From Yarrowia lipolytica (taxonomy: Eukaryota > Ascomycota > Dipodascomycetes > Dipodascales), in the NCBI RefSeq assembly GCF_001761485.1, contig NC_090774.1, positions 3,720,001 to 3,784,000 on the forward strand: DNA of 64,000 bases, written 5' to 3'. Position numbers and translations under genes: made by a program. Below the pieces are notes generated by a model. That model was not told the origin of the DNA and did not search any database. It saw only the letters and a list, made by a program, of their open reading frames with translations. Positions 11,212 to 21,939 of this stretch are shown here, in pieces. Each line of letters opens with the position of its first letter. The first letter of the stretch is position 1.

Positions 11212-12564
11212 CTATAGAAGAAGAGCGCCAATGGCACCGACAAGAGCAGCGCCGGAAAGAGTGGCGAGGGTGGCTCCATTGACAGCATTCGAGGGGGTGA
11301 GGGTGGGGGCGGTAGAGTTGCCTCCAGTGGCGCCGGCGCCAGCAGTGGCAGAGGAAGTGGAGTTAGTGGAGGCGTTAGCAGCCTTACCCCAAACCTGGGC
11401 GATCTTGGGCAGAATCTTGTTGCCGGAGGTACCAATGGCGGTCAGATCGGGAACGGGGATGGCAAGAGTGTTGTCCATGAAGTAACCGGGCTCGGAGGCG
11501 TTTCGGTACAGACCCTCGGTGGAGACGTTGTGGTTCTGGATCTTGAGCTCATCGGCAACAAACTGGAAGACGTTGGCGTTGACATCGTGTCGTCCAAGAT
11601 GGGGGAGCTCCCAGTTGGCCTCAACGGTGGCAATGTTGGAGTAATGATCGTAGAAGGTGTTGTCGGTGGTTCCTCGCAGGTGCTCAGGGATGGCTCCACC
11701 AAGCAGAACGGCAAAGATGGAGTTGGGCTTCTCGTAGGTCTCGTTCTCATCGAAGGTGATGATGACGAGGTTATCGTTGAAGAAGTCGGTGTTGTTGAGC
11801 AGAGGCTTGATCCAGTTGGTCACGTACTGGCCAGAGAAGGAGATATCAGTGTCGTGGCCATCGTTGGTCATGTTGGGGGTGATGAAGGCCCACTGGGGGA
11901 GGTCATTGTTCTTGACGTCTTTGTCAAACTCGGTGTAGTTCTTGATGTAACCCAGGTTGTTGGGGTTGGCGACAACGGAGTCGTAGATGATGAGAGGGTT
12001 GTGTTTTCGGACGTAGTCAGGAGCGTAGTCGGACTGTCGGGAGTAGTTCATACCCTGGAAGCCAGTGTAAGGCTGGTGCTCCTGGTACTCACCCCAAGAG
12101 ATGTTCTTGGAGTCGAGCAGGTCGACAACGGTGGACACGTTCTCGGGGACTCGAACAAAGGCATCATCGAAGATACCAAAGTAGTCACCACCAACGGAAC
12201 CAACGTAGTTGGGCATGGAGGGGTGGGTAAGGGCCCAGTAGTTGGTGAGGGTGATACCCTGCTTCTGGAGCTCGACAAGACCGGGCTCATCCTGAGCCTT
12301 CCACTTGTCAGTGTTCTCGAGCCACACCTGGTAGAACTTGTCAAAGACCTTACCCTTGACAACGGGCTTGTCCTTGAACGAGTTGGAGACGGCGGTCTCG
12401 GCAGCCTTGGCGATCTCGGTGGCCTTGGGGTCAATGGTAGAGAAAGAGGCGGCTCGGGTGGCCTTGGAAACGATCTCATCGTAGGCAATGTAGTCGTTGG
12501 AGGCGGTGGTCTGGGCAGACACACCGGCCACAATGGCAAAGAGGATGGTAGGAGCAAAGAGCAT
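11212..12564 (-). CDS. GPI-anchored acid phosphatase / phosphoesterase (PF04185 type)
   Basis: 450 aa. Signal peptide 1-17 (cleavage after VSA), then a phosphoesterase domain of the phospholipase C/acid phosphatase superfamily, with metal-site motifs HPSMPNY (114-120), NMTNDGHD (231-238), FDEN (271-274) and DHYS (306-309). Many N-glycosylation sequons (142, 154, 173, 209, 231, 257, 274). A Ser/Thr/Ala/Gly-rich stretch (about 395-425) and a hydrophobic C-terminus (about 430-450) make a GPI anchor very likely, so the enzyme sits on the plasma membrane or wall and releases phosphate from organic esters. It resembles the phosphate-repressible acid phosphatases of Yarrowia (PHO2 class) and Penicillium PhoA; I cannot tell which paralogue. 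The upstream CACGTG and TATA boxes fit Pho4-type control. Confidence 0.88.
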   Translation of the reverse strand: MLFAPTILFAIVAGVSAQTTASNDYIAYDEIVSKATRAASFSTIDPKATEIAKAAETAVSNSFKDKPVVKGKVFDKFYQVWLENTDKWKAQDEPGLVELQKQGITLTNYWALTHPSMPNYVGSVGGDYFGIFDDAFVRVPENVSTVVDLLDSKNISWGEYQEHQPYTGFQGMNYSRQSDYAPDYVRKHNPLIIYDSVVANPNNLGYIKNYTEFDKDVKNNDLPQWAFITPNMTNDGHDTDISFSGQYVTNWIKPLLNNTDFFNDNLVIITFDENETYEKPNSIFAVLLGGAIPEHLRGTTDNTFYDHYSNIATVEANWELPHLGRHDVNANVFQFVADELKIQNHNVSTEGLYRNASEPGYFMDNTLAIPVPDLTAIGTSGNKILPKIAQVWGKAANASTNSTSSATAGAGATGGNSTAPTLTPSNAVNGATLATLSGAALVGAIGALLL

Positions 12565-12613
12565 AGCGAGTGTAAGATGTTGCTTGGCCCTTCAGAGGCT
12601 AGACTCCCCGGTG

Positions 12614-12621
12614 TTTATATA
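12614..12621 (-). promoter_or_regulatory. TATA box of the acid phosphatase gene
   Basis: TATATAAA on the minus strand, 50 bases upstream of the ATG at 12564. Confidence 0.6.
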
Positions 12622-12650
12622 CATGTTGAAGCGAGGACAAGATCGTGATC

Positions 12651-12656
12651 CACGTG
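12651..12656. promoter_or_regulatory. CACGTG box (candidate Pho4-type site)
   Basis: A palindromic CACGTG 87 bases upstream of the acid phosphatase ATG and about 30 bases beyond its TATA box. CACGTG followed by T on one strand (CACGTGTT) is close to the yeast Pho4 consensus; the link to phosphate control is inference from the gene's function. Confidence 0.45.
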
Positions 12657-15217
12657 TTTCAAGACCCCCATCTGTAGAGCTAGTCAGTAGACACTAGGTT
12701 GGCCGATTGCCGCTCAGAGGCATTACTAGCGTCGTGAGAAAGGTTGAGACTAACCTTGGAGAAGCTTAGTGGACTTGGCGGTTGGATCTCTCTGGGGGTC
12801 ATGGCTCAATTATGCCCGTTGATTGGTTCTCACATTGTTAAGCATGGGGAATGAGACAGACACTGAGACCCAGTGAAGTAATAGGCCACGGAAGATCGGG
12901 GGTCGAAATATGGCGAGGTTAGAGAAATAAGCCCCTGTTAGCAAATAGAAACTCATATAAGCAGTTCCCTTATGGCAATTATACGAACGAGAGAGGTTGT
13001 GGGTCGAACATTTGACTGTCTATGATGTACGGAACGACTTATCCAGTCTTGGCTCGAGTCTGTCGTCGTGCTTGATGGCTTGATGTCATTCTGAGCCCAC
13101 TATCATCATTTCGCCGAGACAAAGAGTAGAGCCATTTGTTTTCTTGGCCGTCGCTGTCTTGTTCGCAAACACAGGGGTTTCCGGAGCCCAAAGTTTGGTT
13201 GGTGCCATAACGGGCCATGTGCGCTTGCACGGCTCCTTTTGAGTAAAGTTAGAGGGGCTCAACAGGTTCAAGATTTGACAGCCATCGCGGCTACGAGTCG
13301 GGGCTCTGTGAGCGACTTCTTGTTTGTCGTTCGTTTCTTTTTGTTGTTGACCCAATGCGGGGTCGTATGTTACGACTCGTCATATTGCAAATTTCATCTC
13401 ATCCCTTGGCATTGCAGCTTGGCTTGGCATGAATCAGTCTTGTCCAAGCGACGTATCTTGGAACCCAAAAGCACACTTAAACCGCACACTAAATAAACGG
13501 TATAAATTGGACCCAAAGGGGGCATGTCACTGGCCAATCAGATGGGTTCCAATGTCATGCAGCAGGTTGTGGATGTCGGCGTTGTACTCGTATAGTATGT
13601 AAATACGCCTCTACTGAAAGACTACAGTAGGAACTAGCTTAGCTACTTGTGGGTCAACGTCCACAGCGCGTCTACCATGTCTTACGATAACACGTGCTTC
13701 GGTGGACACACACTGAGGCCATGTCTTTTCCACACAGATTGTCCATCGAGAAGAATTGCTTTTTTTGCCCTATGCTCAGTCAACAACATTAACCACCCCA
13801 AATAAAAGCGCTTTAGTTGCAACACTGTAACTGTGTTTGAAAAGCCGGGGGTGTCGATCAACAAACCATCAGTGGATGGATTATCTTTTTCCGGCACTAA
13901 TCTCTCGTCTAACTGCAGTTCCTGTGTAACCGCCGTTGTATGCATGTATTACTTGTATTAGTCTAGTCCCTGCGGATATATACTGATGATACTGACCTTT
14001 GAACCAGTGACTTTAGCTACAGCGTAGACATGTCTCTACAAGTACTGTAGTTGTAATCACACTCAGATTCAAAGGAGCGTTTTAAGATCAGTAAACATCT
14101 ATCCTTCTGGGGTTATTGGTTTCGTTCTTCGGAAAATAAACAAGGAGATACAAGTGTACACAGACTTTTCAAGTGGTACAGACACTAGCGGAGCCGCCGA
14201 TGCAACCAGGCGGAAAATACACACAGCCCACTAAAAAAAAAAATTAGCAGTATTTGTAGATCAGTTCCAGAGGATTCACGGCAGTGGAATAGTTTCGGAA
14301 GACTCCAAAAGACTCGAAAATGCAGCCATCATCGTAAACTCAATCACACCATCAGATACCGAGCGTGTCGCACGTGTTTTCAGTACAAGTACCGTACAAT
14401 TACTCCTACAGTAGTATAAGTAGTCTTTCACGGCGCCCAACCCGTTATAGTCCCGGTGAACTTCGTTTGAACCACAAGGACATGGCGACAAAGAGAGCGG
14501 AAAAGAGTGGTGGTAAACAAGGCGTGGTTGTTTCGTTTCGTTCGCCACAAGCACCAATCCGTTTTGGTGCTAATACGGGCTGAATTTGGACGTGAGGGGG
14601 AGGTTACGTTATACCGACAGACTCGATATTGGACGTATAGACTGTATGGACTTAGTCGTTGTTGCATCTTTACTACATACTTCATCAGCTAGGACTCTAG
14701 ACCGATTCCGCATCAAGAATTGGTAAGGGTATAGATTCATCTACAGCAGCTGATCCCATATGGCTATCAGATAAAATCGGTACCAGTCTATGTAAGGCTG
14801 CCCGTTAGAGCTGTTACAAGATGATGTTATGTTGAACTACATACACACTGGACGGTCTGTGAGTACAATGGAAGGTGCAAGTTCTCAATTACATTCTCCG
14901 AGTTTGAAATACAACATATTTCTTGTTTTCTGGTCCATATCGCTCGTGCAGACGCAAAGCAATGGTTCAACGGTTAGCCAGCTAATGCAGGCTGTCCACT
15001 GACGCACTCATACTTATTGTAAAGTATCAGTACGCTGGTATGCACTTGTGCAGTAGCTAGTGGGTGTGTACACTCTGCTAGTTCGGGTATGTTGGCCTGT
15101 AGTTCTTCCAAAGTCGGTTCAAATACGTACTGCGGTGTAATATATCACTCCATCTAGACTCCACCATCTTCTTCTAATCTAATCAATGCATCTATTATTA
15201 AATCCTCCACGAAGCCG

Positions 15218-18200
15218 CTATTTAACATCCACCTTATTAATCAAGTCTCCTCCGATTCGCTTGATCTCGCTAATAATACCCTCCTGGTCAAGAGTCACCT
15301 TGGAGCCATCGGGAACGGTGGCGTACTCCAAGTTGACACGGAACTTCCGGGGCTCCTTGGCCTCAGGGAGCCACATTCCGGCAATAACTCCAGAATCCAT
15401 GGCCAGAACGTCCGAGAAGAAGAGACAGGCTCCAGCATAGGTGTTGGAGATTTCATCGTAGAACCGACGCGCCTCGTTGCAAGAGTTGGCAACCACTCCG
15501 TCGTCATTAGGGAAGGTTCCCTTGACAATGGCCTGCAGATTCTTATACTTCGAGGTCTTCTTGGGCACCTGGTCCTTTCGCAGCTTGATGGTAAAGTCGT
15601 AGGGAGCCAGAGAGGTGCTGAAGAGCGACTCAAACTGCCCGTCGGTATCGATTACCTGCTTGGCAGCCTTGGCCAGCGCTGTGAGACGACCAGAAAGCAT
15701 GATTCCGGCCCCCTCGTGCTTGGGAGCAGACCACAGAGCTCCGTCCTCGACCTTGGTTCGGGTGGTGGCCACAAATAAAGGCACTCGAAGAGCAGGGTCC
15801 AGGTGACGATGTTTGGCGAAGGCAGCGGTCATCTGCGCATGCACAGCAGAGTCGGTGGTGGTTCCAGTCACGTCCGAAAGATTTTCCTGCACAGCCAGTT
15901 CTCGGGAAGGATCGGGATGCACCTCCACATCGAGCAGTAGAGGGTTCTCCTTCCAGTTCCAACGCGCCAGGAACGCAATGACTCGGTTGAAGGCACACGA
16001 GATGCTCTGAGGAGGCACGTAGGGTGCCGAAGACACGAAGGGCTGCAGAGCAATGAGCTCCCACAGCTCCTGGGGGAAGGCGGCAGTCATAAAGTGGGCG
16101 TCCAGCCAGGCCTTTACCAGTCGCACGGTGGCTCCGTACAGAGGATATCGGGTGGTCATGGTGGTTATGAGCCGGGTGTGGTTAGGGGCGTCATTGAACT
16201 GTCGGAAGGCGAGGTGTCGAAGAGCAGCGTTGGCGTTATCTTTGACGAAATGTTTGACCAGCAGTTCGTCAGTCTCGGTGATAATGTGCAGTCTGAATCC
16301 GAATCCCTCCGGCGTCAGAACAAGAGCAAACGCTTGCTTGTCGTTGAAACCAACAATGACTCGATATCCCTGGTCTGCCAGCTTCTTTCGCATATCCAGC
16401 AAAAAGGCCAGCTTGGTCTTCTCCATAGCCTCAATCTCTTCGGGCCATCGAGACGAGCTCTCAAACTGGACAATTGCGTCGCAGAAAAAGTCGCCGTTGA
16501 GCTCGAAGGGCAGAGCAGGCGACACATCGGTCGACCGAAGAGCCGAAGAGGCGGGAAGAATGTTCTTGACCACCAGAGGCAGCTCGATTCGATTGACGGC
16601 AGCAGTGAGATTGACAAGAGCCTCGGAGATGAGCTTGGAATGGGCGTCGGTCACCTCCGTGATCATGGTCTGGTAGTTGTCGGAAGACAGGTACAGATCA
16701 GCCAGACACGAGGGAGACACATGGTTCTCCAGCACAAACCGAATGATCTGAGAAGTCACGAGTCCTCGACCGTTCCACACGGTGGTCTCCTTAATAGAGC
16801 CGTCAGCGAACCGTCGAAGCTCGGCCTTGTCGCCCCAGAAATCTCGGAAAGCTTCACAGGCCTCGGCATCGTCGTTGGCGGGTCCATGAGTGACAGTTCT
16901 GTTGCAGTCGGCAGTGAAAAGCAATCCCACAGACACCTCGCCAGTGGTGGAGGTCTCGAACTTGGCATCAATGTCCCAGGCTTGGCCAGTCTCCATGGAG
17001 ACAGACACACAGGCGACTCGGTCATCCAGACCCTGTTTCAGAACAGCGTAGACATTGTTGGCGAAGAAGTTGCCAAATGACGAGAACTGCACTTTTTTGG
17101 ATCCAGTGAAAGGATGGCCCTCAATCTCAGTCACGGGGACACGCACAACCTCGTCGAAATACAGCTTGGGCTCGGCAATGTATCGCAGGAACAGGAGTCC
17201 AAATCGGTCCACCGTAGTGTCGCTCAGGAGATCAAAGGAAACTCGAGACTCGTGCTTGATGAGATCATATGCCCAGGGCTGGACCTTGGCGATGATGTTC
17301 AGACCAGTATCAGAGTCCAGAACACAGGGCAGTCTGGTATCATTGTCTTCAAAGTGAGCGTCGTTGCTGAGCTCAAGGGCTGAAGAGTAAGTCCAGGTCT
17401 GCCGGGTCAGATCCTCAATGGCCAGGAACCGTACCACTCCCTTAAACAGCTGGTATGATGAGTATCCGGCATGCAGCTGCTGCTTGGATCTCAGCAGAGC
17501 AGCCATGAGCATTCCAAACTCCATGGCTCCAAAACCTCCCTGGCCCACAGCTCCAGAGAAGCCTCTCTGCCTGAGCCACAGGCTTCCCAGACGCCAGGCA
17601 GCCACAAAGGCAGGCACGATCTTGGCGGTCTTCTTCAGGAAGCCGAGGTATCGGGTTGTGGTCATGTCTGCAAGGATAGCAGAGTTGTAAAGGGGGGTGG
17701 GGGGTTCTTCTCCGTCCTTGGATCGCAGACAATTTCGGCCAGGGGCCAGTTTCTTGGTGTCAAAGACATCCTCTTCGATGACGGGAAGAATTCGAATGTA
17801 GAAGGGCGACTTAGGGCCGAAATCGGTATCGCTTTTGTTGATTCCTCGAAGCACAACCACAGGCCGAATATCGTCATCCAGAGTCTCGTAAGACACGCTG
17901 CAGTCGAGCTCCTTTTTCAGAGCAGCAGCCAGAACAGTCAGATAAAAGGCCCTTTTGTGAAGGTACCGGTTGTTGAGGAAGTCCTTTTCCTGAAACAATT
18001 CTCGAGGCATAGTGACGGAAACATCCACAGCCACACGCTCCTTTCCAGGCAGTCGGTTGACACTACCCAGAGCAAAAGATCCCACCACATTCACATCTGA
18101 AGGCTTGGCAAAAGCAAATTTGTACTGAGTCTTGTCACTGGGTCGGTTCCAGGGGATCTCCACCTGCTGGGAAGAAGCCCACTTGCTAGCTCTGGACACA

Positions 18201-18649
18201 TCGAAGGGACCAGCCTTGGGGATCTCGGCGATGATCGAATGGACCCGATGGAGCATTTTGCCAATTCGCTTGGTGTGTTTCTCATCCACGTCCAGCTCCT
18301 TTAGCAGCTCGTCAATCTGCATCTTGAAGATGTTACTCTTGAAGAGTTCAGCAGCCTCCTTTGCAGCCTTGATTTCCGCTGCAGAAAGCTGCAATTTGGC
18401 CTTCTTTTTCGACACTCGGCCTGGTTTCTCCTCGTGTTCATTGTCCGAGATCTCCTCCTCCTTGTCCGAGAACTTGTCTTCGTCTGAGTCGTCATCAGCC
18501 CCGGAATCGTCTTCGGAATCGTCCTCTGAGTCGTCGTCTTCGCTCTCCAGGTCGGCGAGAGAGGTGATTTCGGGCTTGGCCTCGGATTTCACCTTTTTAC
18601 TCTGGCTCTCATGCTGAGAAGCCTTGGATAGAGGTCGCTTGACTCCCAT
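15218..18649 (-). CDS. UTP22: UTP22, U3 snoRNP / small-subunit processome protein (Nrap family)
   Basis: 1143 aa. The open frame extends 41 codons further upstream, but the natural start is the ATG at 18649 (MGVKRPLSK), a basic nuclear-type N-terminus. Residues about 30-75 are a strongly acidic Asp/Ser/Glu tract, followed by a basic stretch. The rest is a large, contiguous Nrap-type protein: nucleotidyltransferase-like and Pap/OAS1-like modules repeated twice, recognisable from blocks such as VVGSFALGSV near residue 190 and VRLVKAWLDAHF near 840. Utp22 works with Rrp7 and casein kinase 2 (UtpC) in the 90S pre-ribosome in the nucleolus, for 18S rRNA maturation. Length is close to the baker's yeast protein (about 1240 aa). 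Single exon. Confidence 0.95.
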   Translation of the reverse strand: MGVKRPLSKASQHESQSKKVKSEAKPEITSLADLESEDDDSEDDSEDDSGADDDSDEDKFSDKEEEISDNEHEEKPGRVSKKKAKLQLSAAEIKAAKEAAELFKSNIFKMQIDELLKELDVDEKHTKRIGKMLHRVHSIIAEIPKAGPFDVSRASKWASSQQVEIPWNRPSDKTQYKFAFAKPSDVNVVGSFALGSVNRLPGKERVAVDVSVTMPRELFQEKDFLNNRYLHKRAFYLTVLAAALKKELDCSVSYETLDDDIRPVVVLRGINKSDTDFGPKSPFYIRILPVIEEDVFDTKKLAPGRNCLRSKDGEEPPTPLYNSAILADMTTTRYLGFLKKTAKIVPAFVAAWRLGSLWLRQRGFSGAVGQGGFGAMEFGMLMAALLRSKQQLHAGYSSYQLFKGVVRFLAIEDLTRQTWTYSSALELSNDAHFEDNDTRLPCVLDSDTGLNIIAKVQPWAYDLIKHESRVSFDLLSDTTVDRFGLLFLRYIAEPKLYFDEVVRVPVTEIEGHPFTGSKKVQFSSFGNFFANNVYAVLKQGLDDRVACVSVSMETGQAWDIDAKFETSTTGEVSVGLLFTADCNRTVTHGPANDDAEACEAFRDFWGDKAELRRFADGSIKETTVWNGRGLVTSQIIRFVLENHVSPSCLADLYLSSDNYQTMITEVTDAHSKLISEALVNLTAAVNRIELPLVVKNILPASSALRSTDVSPALPFELNGDFFCDAIVQFESSSRWPEEIEAMEKTKLAFLLDMRKKLADQGYRVIVGFNDKQAFALVLTPEGFGFRLHIITETDELLVKHFVKDNANAALRHLAFRQFNDAPNHTRLITTMTTRYPLYGATVRLVKAWLDAHFMTAAFPQELWELIALQPFVSSAPYVPPQSISCAFNRVIAFLARWNWKENPLLLDVEVHPDPSRELAVQENLSDVTGTTTDSAVHAQMTAAFAKHRHLDPALRVPLFVATTRTKVEDGALWSAPKHEGAGIMLSGRLTALAKAAKQVIDTDGQFESLFSTSLAPYDFTIKLRKDQVPKKTSKYKNLQAIVKGTFPNDDGVVANSCNEARRFYDEISNTYAGACLFFSDVLAMDSGVIAGMWLPEAKEPRKFRVNLEYATVPDGSKVTLDQEGIISEIKRIGGDLINKVDVK

Positions 18650-18858
18650 GATTGTGTTGTGTAGTATGCGTTTGAAAATAATCCATATCATGCATGAAAT
18701 AATTTTTATAAGGTTCGGGTTAGGGAGTAAGCCCAAGACTTGAAACGTGACGGGCTGAGATTGATCTTGCAATGGAGAGGCAACGAAGCGACGAGACGGA
18801 ATTTCTTTGGGGCTCTTGGTGTGCTTAGTCAGTATACTGGTCTCATTTTCTCACTTTT

Positions 18859-18899
<41 letters not shown>

Positions 18900-19285
18900 G
18901 AAAAGACACTGACACGTCTCGAACTGGGGATGTCCCCATACAGAGTTTAAACAATTCTTTCCACTAAATAGTTCCATACTTAGTCCACACAGTTGAAGAC
19001 ATGGAACTCTATTTGTGGGTCCCCTCATATCACTCAAGGAGACATTTAGGAGACAGTTAAAAGTGTTCCATACAAGTAATAGCTATCAATGTATATATTT
19101 GTCTCTGTTTTATCCCGTCTGTATTTCCCCCTCTTCACCCCACCTCTTGTTACTACAACCACCATCGTTTGCCACCCCAGTTTAACTTCAGCCCACATCA
19201 CATCAATCAACCCACATAGAGTCAAGACATGACACCAAAACCTCCTCCAACAAAACACAACTCAGCACAACACACCACCACAACC
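18650..19285. other. Divergent promoter region between UTP22 and the thioredoxin-PITH gene
   Basis: 636 bases. Contains an (AC)n microsatellite at 18862-18898 and, near 19140-19285, an A/C-rich leader typical of a yeast 5' UTR. I did not find clear PAC or RRPE ribosome-biogenesis boxes next to UTP22. Confidence 0.5.
18862..18898. repeat. (AC)n microsatellite
   Basis: 37 bases of uninterrupted AC dinucleotide in the UTP22/thioredoxin divergent promoter. Likely length-variable between strains. Confidence 0.95.
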
Positions 19286-20203
19286 ATGAAGCTACATACA
19301 GTCACGTCTCTGGGGGAGTTTGACAAGGTGCTCAAGTCCGAGCTAGTCATTGTCGATTTCTTCGCAGAATGGTGCGGACCCTGCAAGGTGATTTCACCCT
19401 TTGTCGAGACCCTCCAGTCCGACTACAACCAGGTGCTATTTGCAAAGGTCGACGTGGATCAGGGCAAGGACATTGCTGCCAAGTACACCGTGTCTTCCAT
19501 GCCCACTTTTGTGTACTTCCACAAGGGCAAGGAGGTCAATCGGGTCGTTGGAGCTGACAGAGCCGGAATTACTACTGGTCTGGATCAGTTGGTTTCCCTG
19601 AACCCTGCAGCCGTCAAGTCCCTTCCTGGAGCAGGAGGCGCCGACTCTGAGGATGCTGGCTCCACTGTCAACTCGACTGACAACTCTGCCATCGCAGCTT
19701 TTGTGCCCAAGAACATGGAGATTCTCAACTCTGGTATTGACTTCACCTCGACCGAGGCTCTCAACATTGCAAACAACGGCGACGTGCGAAACGTGCTGAC
19801 CAACGGGCTGTCGGGCGATCAGGAGTTTGTCTCCGATACAGACTCGCAGATGCTGCTCAACGTGCAGCTGCAGAACAACGCCAAGATCCAGACGATTCTG
19901 CTCAAGAAGCCCGCCGTCAGTGGTGACAACCAGATCCCCTCGCATATCAAGGTGTGGGCCAACCATCCCAACCTGTCGTTCGACGACACCCAGTCGATCG
20001 AGGCCCAGCATGTCGGAGATGTGGTTTTTGATGGTGAGTGGGCCGAGATCAAGCTCAGATACGTGCGGTTCCAGAACGTGTCGACCATCTCCATGCTCAT
20101 TGAGGGAGAGGACGAGGACGAGTGCACTAATTTGGATAGAGTGGTGCTCATTGGATCAAGCGGCGAGGCTCGAAGCGGAAAGCTCGAGAAGATGCAGGAT
20201 TAG
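19286..20203 (+). CDS. Thioredoxin-like protein with PITH domain (TXNL1 family)
   Basis: 305 aa. The open frame begins at 19229, but that piece is Pro/Thr/His-rich 5' UTR; the ATG at 19286 (MKLHTVTSLGEF, context aaccATGa) gives a standard thioredoxin start. Residues 1-105 are a thioredoxin fold with the active site WCGPC (29-33, cysteines 30 and 33) and the cis-proline region SMPTF. An Ala/Gly/Ser linker follows, then a PITH (DUF1000) domain from about 125 to 290, with the typical FVSDTDSQMLLNVQLQ and VSTISMLIEG stretches. TXNL1-type proteins are cytosolic oxidoreductases that bind the 26S proteasome. Convergent with the copper-fist gene. Confidence 0.93.
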   Translation: MKLHTVTSLGEFDKVLKSELVIVDFFAEWCGPCKVISPFVETLQSDYNQVLFAKVDVDQGKDIAAKYTVSSMPTFVYFHKGKEVNRVVGADRAGITTGLDQLVSLNPAAVKSLPGAGGADSEDAGSTVNSTDNSAIAAFVPKNMEILNSGIDFTSTEALNIANNGDVRNVLTNGLSGDQEFVSDTDSQMLLNVQLQNNAKIQTILLKKPAVSGDNQIPSHIKVWANHPNLSFDDTQSIEAQHVGDVVFDGEWAEIKLRYVRFQNVSTISMLIEGEDEDECTNLDRVVLIGSSGEARSGKLEKMQD

Positions 20204-20562
20204 GCGGCATGGTGAATGGGTTTGAACCAGTTAATGTATATCGAGTATGTGCGACCCAAGCACATTGGTTAATGACATCGTAGATGTATCGTAGATGATT
20301 GTATGGTGTTGGTGTAGCTAGTATATACTATAGATGTTGAAACTGTACAGAGCCATGAGACAGTTATGACATATCGAAGCATGTCTGGAAAGCAAAGTAG
20401 AGAACTATTAACGAGTAGCTGAATCTCAATTGAATCATCGACTGGTAGCATTATACAATACAAGTACCAACTACTTAGACTGAAATCTTTAATCATCTCA
20501 CTCTCTCCTCTAATAAATACTATATACAATATTCTGTTGTCCTTTGACAAGTTTTCACCCCT
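20204..20562. other. Convergent 3' intergenic region
   Basis: 359 bases between two convergent gene ends; AT-rich, with TATATA-type polyadenylation-like signals and no gene. Confidence 0.5.
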
Positions 20563-21939
20563 CTACTCCCAAGTAAACCTCTCCCCTGAGGAAACGCCTT
20601 CCAGTTCTGTCTGAGAGTCGTGAGTAGGACATCCCTTACACTGACAGCCGTCTCCACAACCGCACTGGCCAGGAATCGAACATGTGGGTGCAAAGTACAT
20701 GTCGAAGAACTCCTCTGGCGTGAGTCTGTCTTCCGGCCCCGAGTCTGCCGAAACATGAGGCTGGGCAGGCTCCTGGGGTGTCTCTCCTTTCCACATTTGC
20801 GAGAACGACGGGTCGATTTGGCCAAGCATGGGCGAATTGGCGTTGGTCTGGGACATTTGGATCTGTACCTCCTGGTTTGGGGTCTGAACCTGGGTCTGAA
20901 CCTGTGGCATAGTCTGTGCTTGCGTCATAACCTGAACATTTTGGCCCTGAGGAACTCCCTGTGCCATGCTCTGTCCTTGAACACCCTGAGGAATGCTCTG
21001 ACCCGGAAGACTCTGGCCTGGAAGACTCTGGCCTGGAAGACTCTGGCCTGGAAGACCCAGCTGAATACCATGTCCGTGTCCATTCACCCCATTCATACCG
21101 TGACCCTCAGACTGAACCTGGACTGTATGGCCAGCATAGTATGCCGAGTTGTACATGTACGACGGCTGCTGGTAATAACTGTTGTAGTGGTACCCGTTGA
21201 CCTGTCCCTGGGTCTGACCCTGGCCCTGTATCACACCCGGTCCCTGGTAAATGGTGTTGACTCCAGGCAGAGCTTGTGTCGAGTTTTGGCTGTGGTTGAT
21301 ATGTGCAGCAGCAGGACTGGGGTTCATGGGGCTACTGCTGTTCACGTGACTATTATTACCCACATGACTGCTGGCCACATGCCCTCCATTTCCATGCATA
21401 CGACTCGGAAGACTCTCCTCTTCCTTCTTGACCTTATTCCCACTGCAGCATCCGTTAGAAGCCGGCTTCTCCTCCTTACTGCAACAGGACGACTTCTGCT
21501 TCAGTCTGTCAAAGTACTCTTCGGGCTCCAGGCCTGAGGCAGCACATGTGCAGTTTCCGCTGGGATTCTCCTTGAGAAACTGGTTCACTGGCGTGTCCAA
21601 CACAGTCACCTTTCCGTTTGAAGTGTCGATAATCTTTTTGGAGTGCGCTCCGATTCGAATGATTCCCACACTCTTGGTGGTCTTCTTGAGCGCCGAACTG
21701 CCAGGCTTTTTGTCCTCCTCCTTGATTCCAGCCACCGAGTGCTCGGGAACAAGCACAGCAGTCATTCCACACGAGCAGGTGGGCTCGGCGATAACTGCGA
21801 GACGGTGTTGACAGGCATGGTTTGGCCGTCCTCTTCTTCGAACTTGCACCAGAGGTCGGTTAGTATGGTCACAGGTGGAACTCCGATGACCGCGGATGCA
21901 GTTGAGACACGCGTACTTTTCGCCCTGGACGAGAATCAT
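20563..21939 (-). CDS. Copper-fist transcription factor (Ace1/Mac1/Cuf1/Crf1 family)
   Basis: 458 aa. Residues 1-40 are a textbook copper fist: a zinc module with C11, C14, C23 and H25, the conserved GHR and an RGRP minor-groove motif (36-39). A second Cys cluster lies in the middle (CTCAASG, CCSKEE, NGCCSG, about 129-175), then a long Gln/Gly/Pro/Asn-rich activation-like region with four LPGQS units, and a C-terminal Cys-rich box (CSIPGQCGCGDGCQCKGCP, about 422-440). This layout matches copper-sensing regulators that bind Cu(I) through CxC-type clusters and switch copper uptake or detoxification genes. Yarrowia has a described copper-resistance factor of this family (CRF1); this could be it, but I cannot confirm identity. 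Four CACGTG sites lie 200-480 bases upstream. Confidence 0.93.
   Translation of the reverse strand: MILVQGEKYACLNCIRGHRSSTCDHTNRPLVQVRRRGRPNHACQHRLAVIAEPTCSCGMTAVLVPEHSVAGIKEEDKKPGSSALKKTTKSVGIIRIGAHSKKIIDTSNGKVTVLDTPVNQFLKENPSGNCTCAASGLEPEEYFDRLKQKSSCCSKEEKPASNGCCSGNKVKKEEESLPSRMHGNGGHVASSHVGNNSHVNSSSPMNPSPAAAHINHSQNSTQALPGVNTIYQGPGVIQGQGQTQGQVNGYHYNSYYQQPSYMYNSAYYAGHTVQVQSEGHGMNGVNGHGHGIQLGLPGQSLPGQSLPGQSLPGQSIPQGVQGQSMAQGVPQGQNVQVMTQAQTMPQVQTQVQTPNQEVQIQMSQTNANSPMLGQIDPSFSQMWKGETPQEPAQPHVSADSGPEDRLTPEEFFDMYFAPTCSIPGQCGCGDGCQCKGCPTHDSQTELEGVSSGERFTWE
21003..21056 (-). repeat. 15-bp coding tandem repeat (LPGQS x4)
   Basis: Nearly identical 15-base units in the copper-fist gene encode LPGQS four times. 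The frame is kept, so unit number can change without breaking the protein. Confidence 0.9.

Larger units (their letters stand above)
12565..15217. other. Gene-poor region, 2.65 kb
   Basis: Apart from the promoter elements just listed, I see no gene. Several ACAAGTAC words occur (13951, 14035, 14383). All open frames here are short and lack coding character. Confidence 0.5.

Noticed and set aside
11530-12648. 372-aa plus-strand open frame opposite the acid phosphatase
   Set aside because: Gly/Val/Asp-rich mirror of a well-formed minus-strand gene; antisense shadow of biased codons.
16094-17080. 328-aa plus-strand open frame inside UTP22
   Set aside because: Antisense shadow of UTP22 codon bias.
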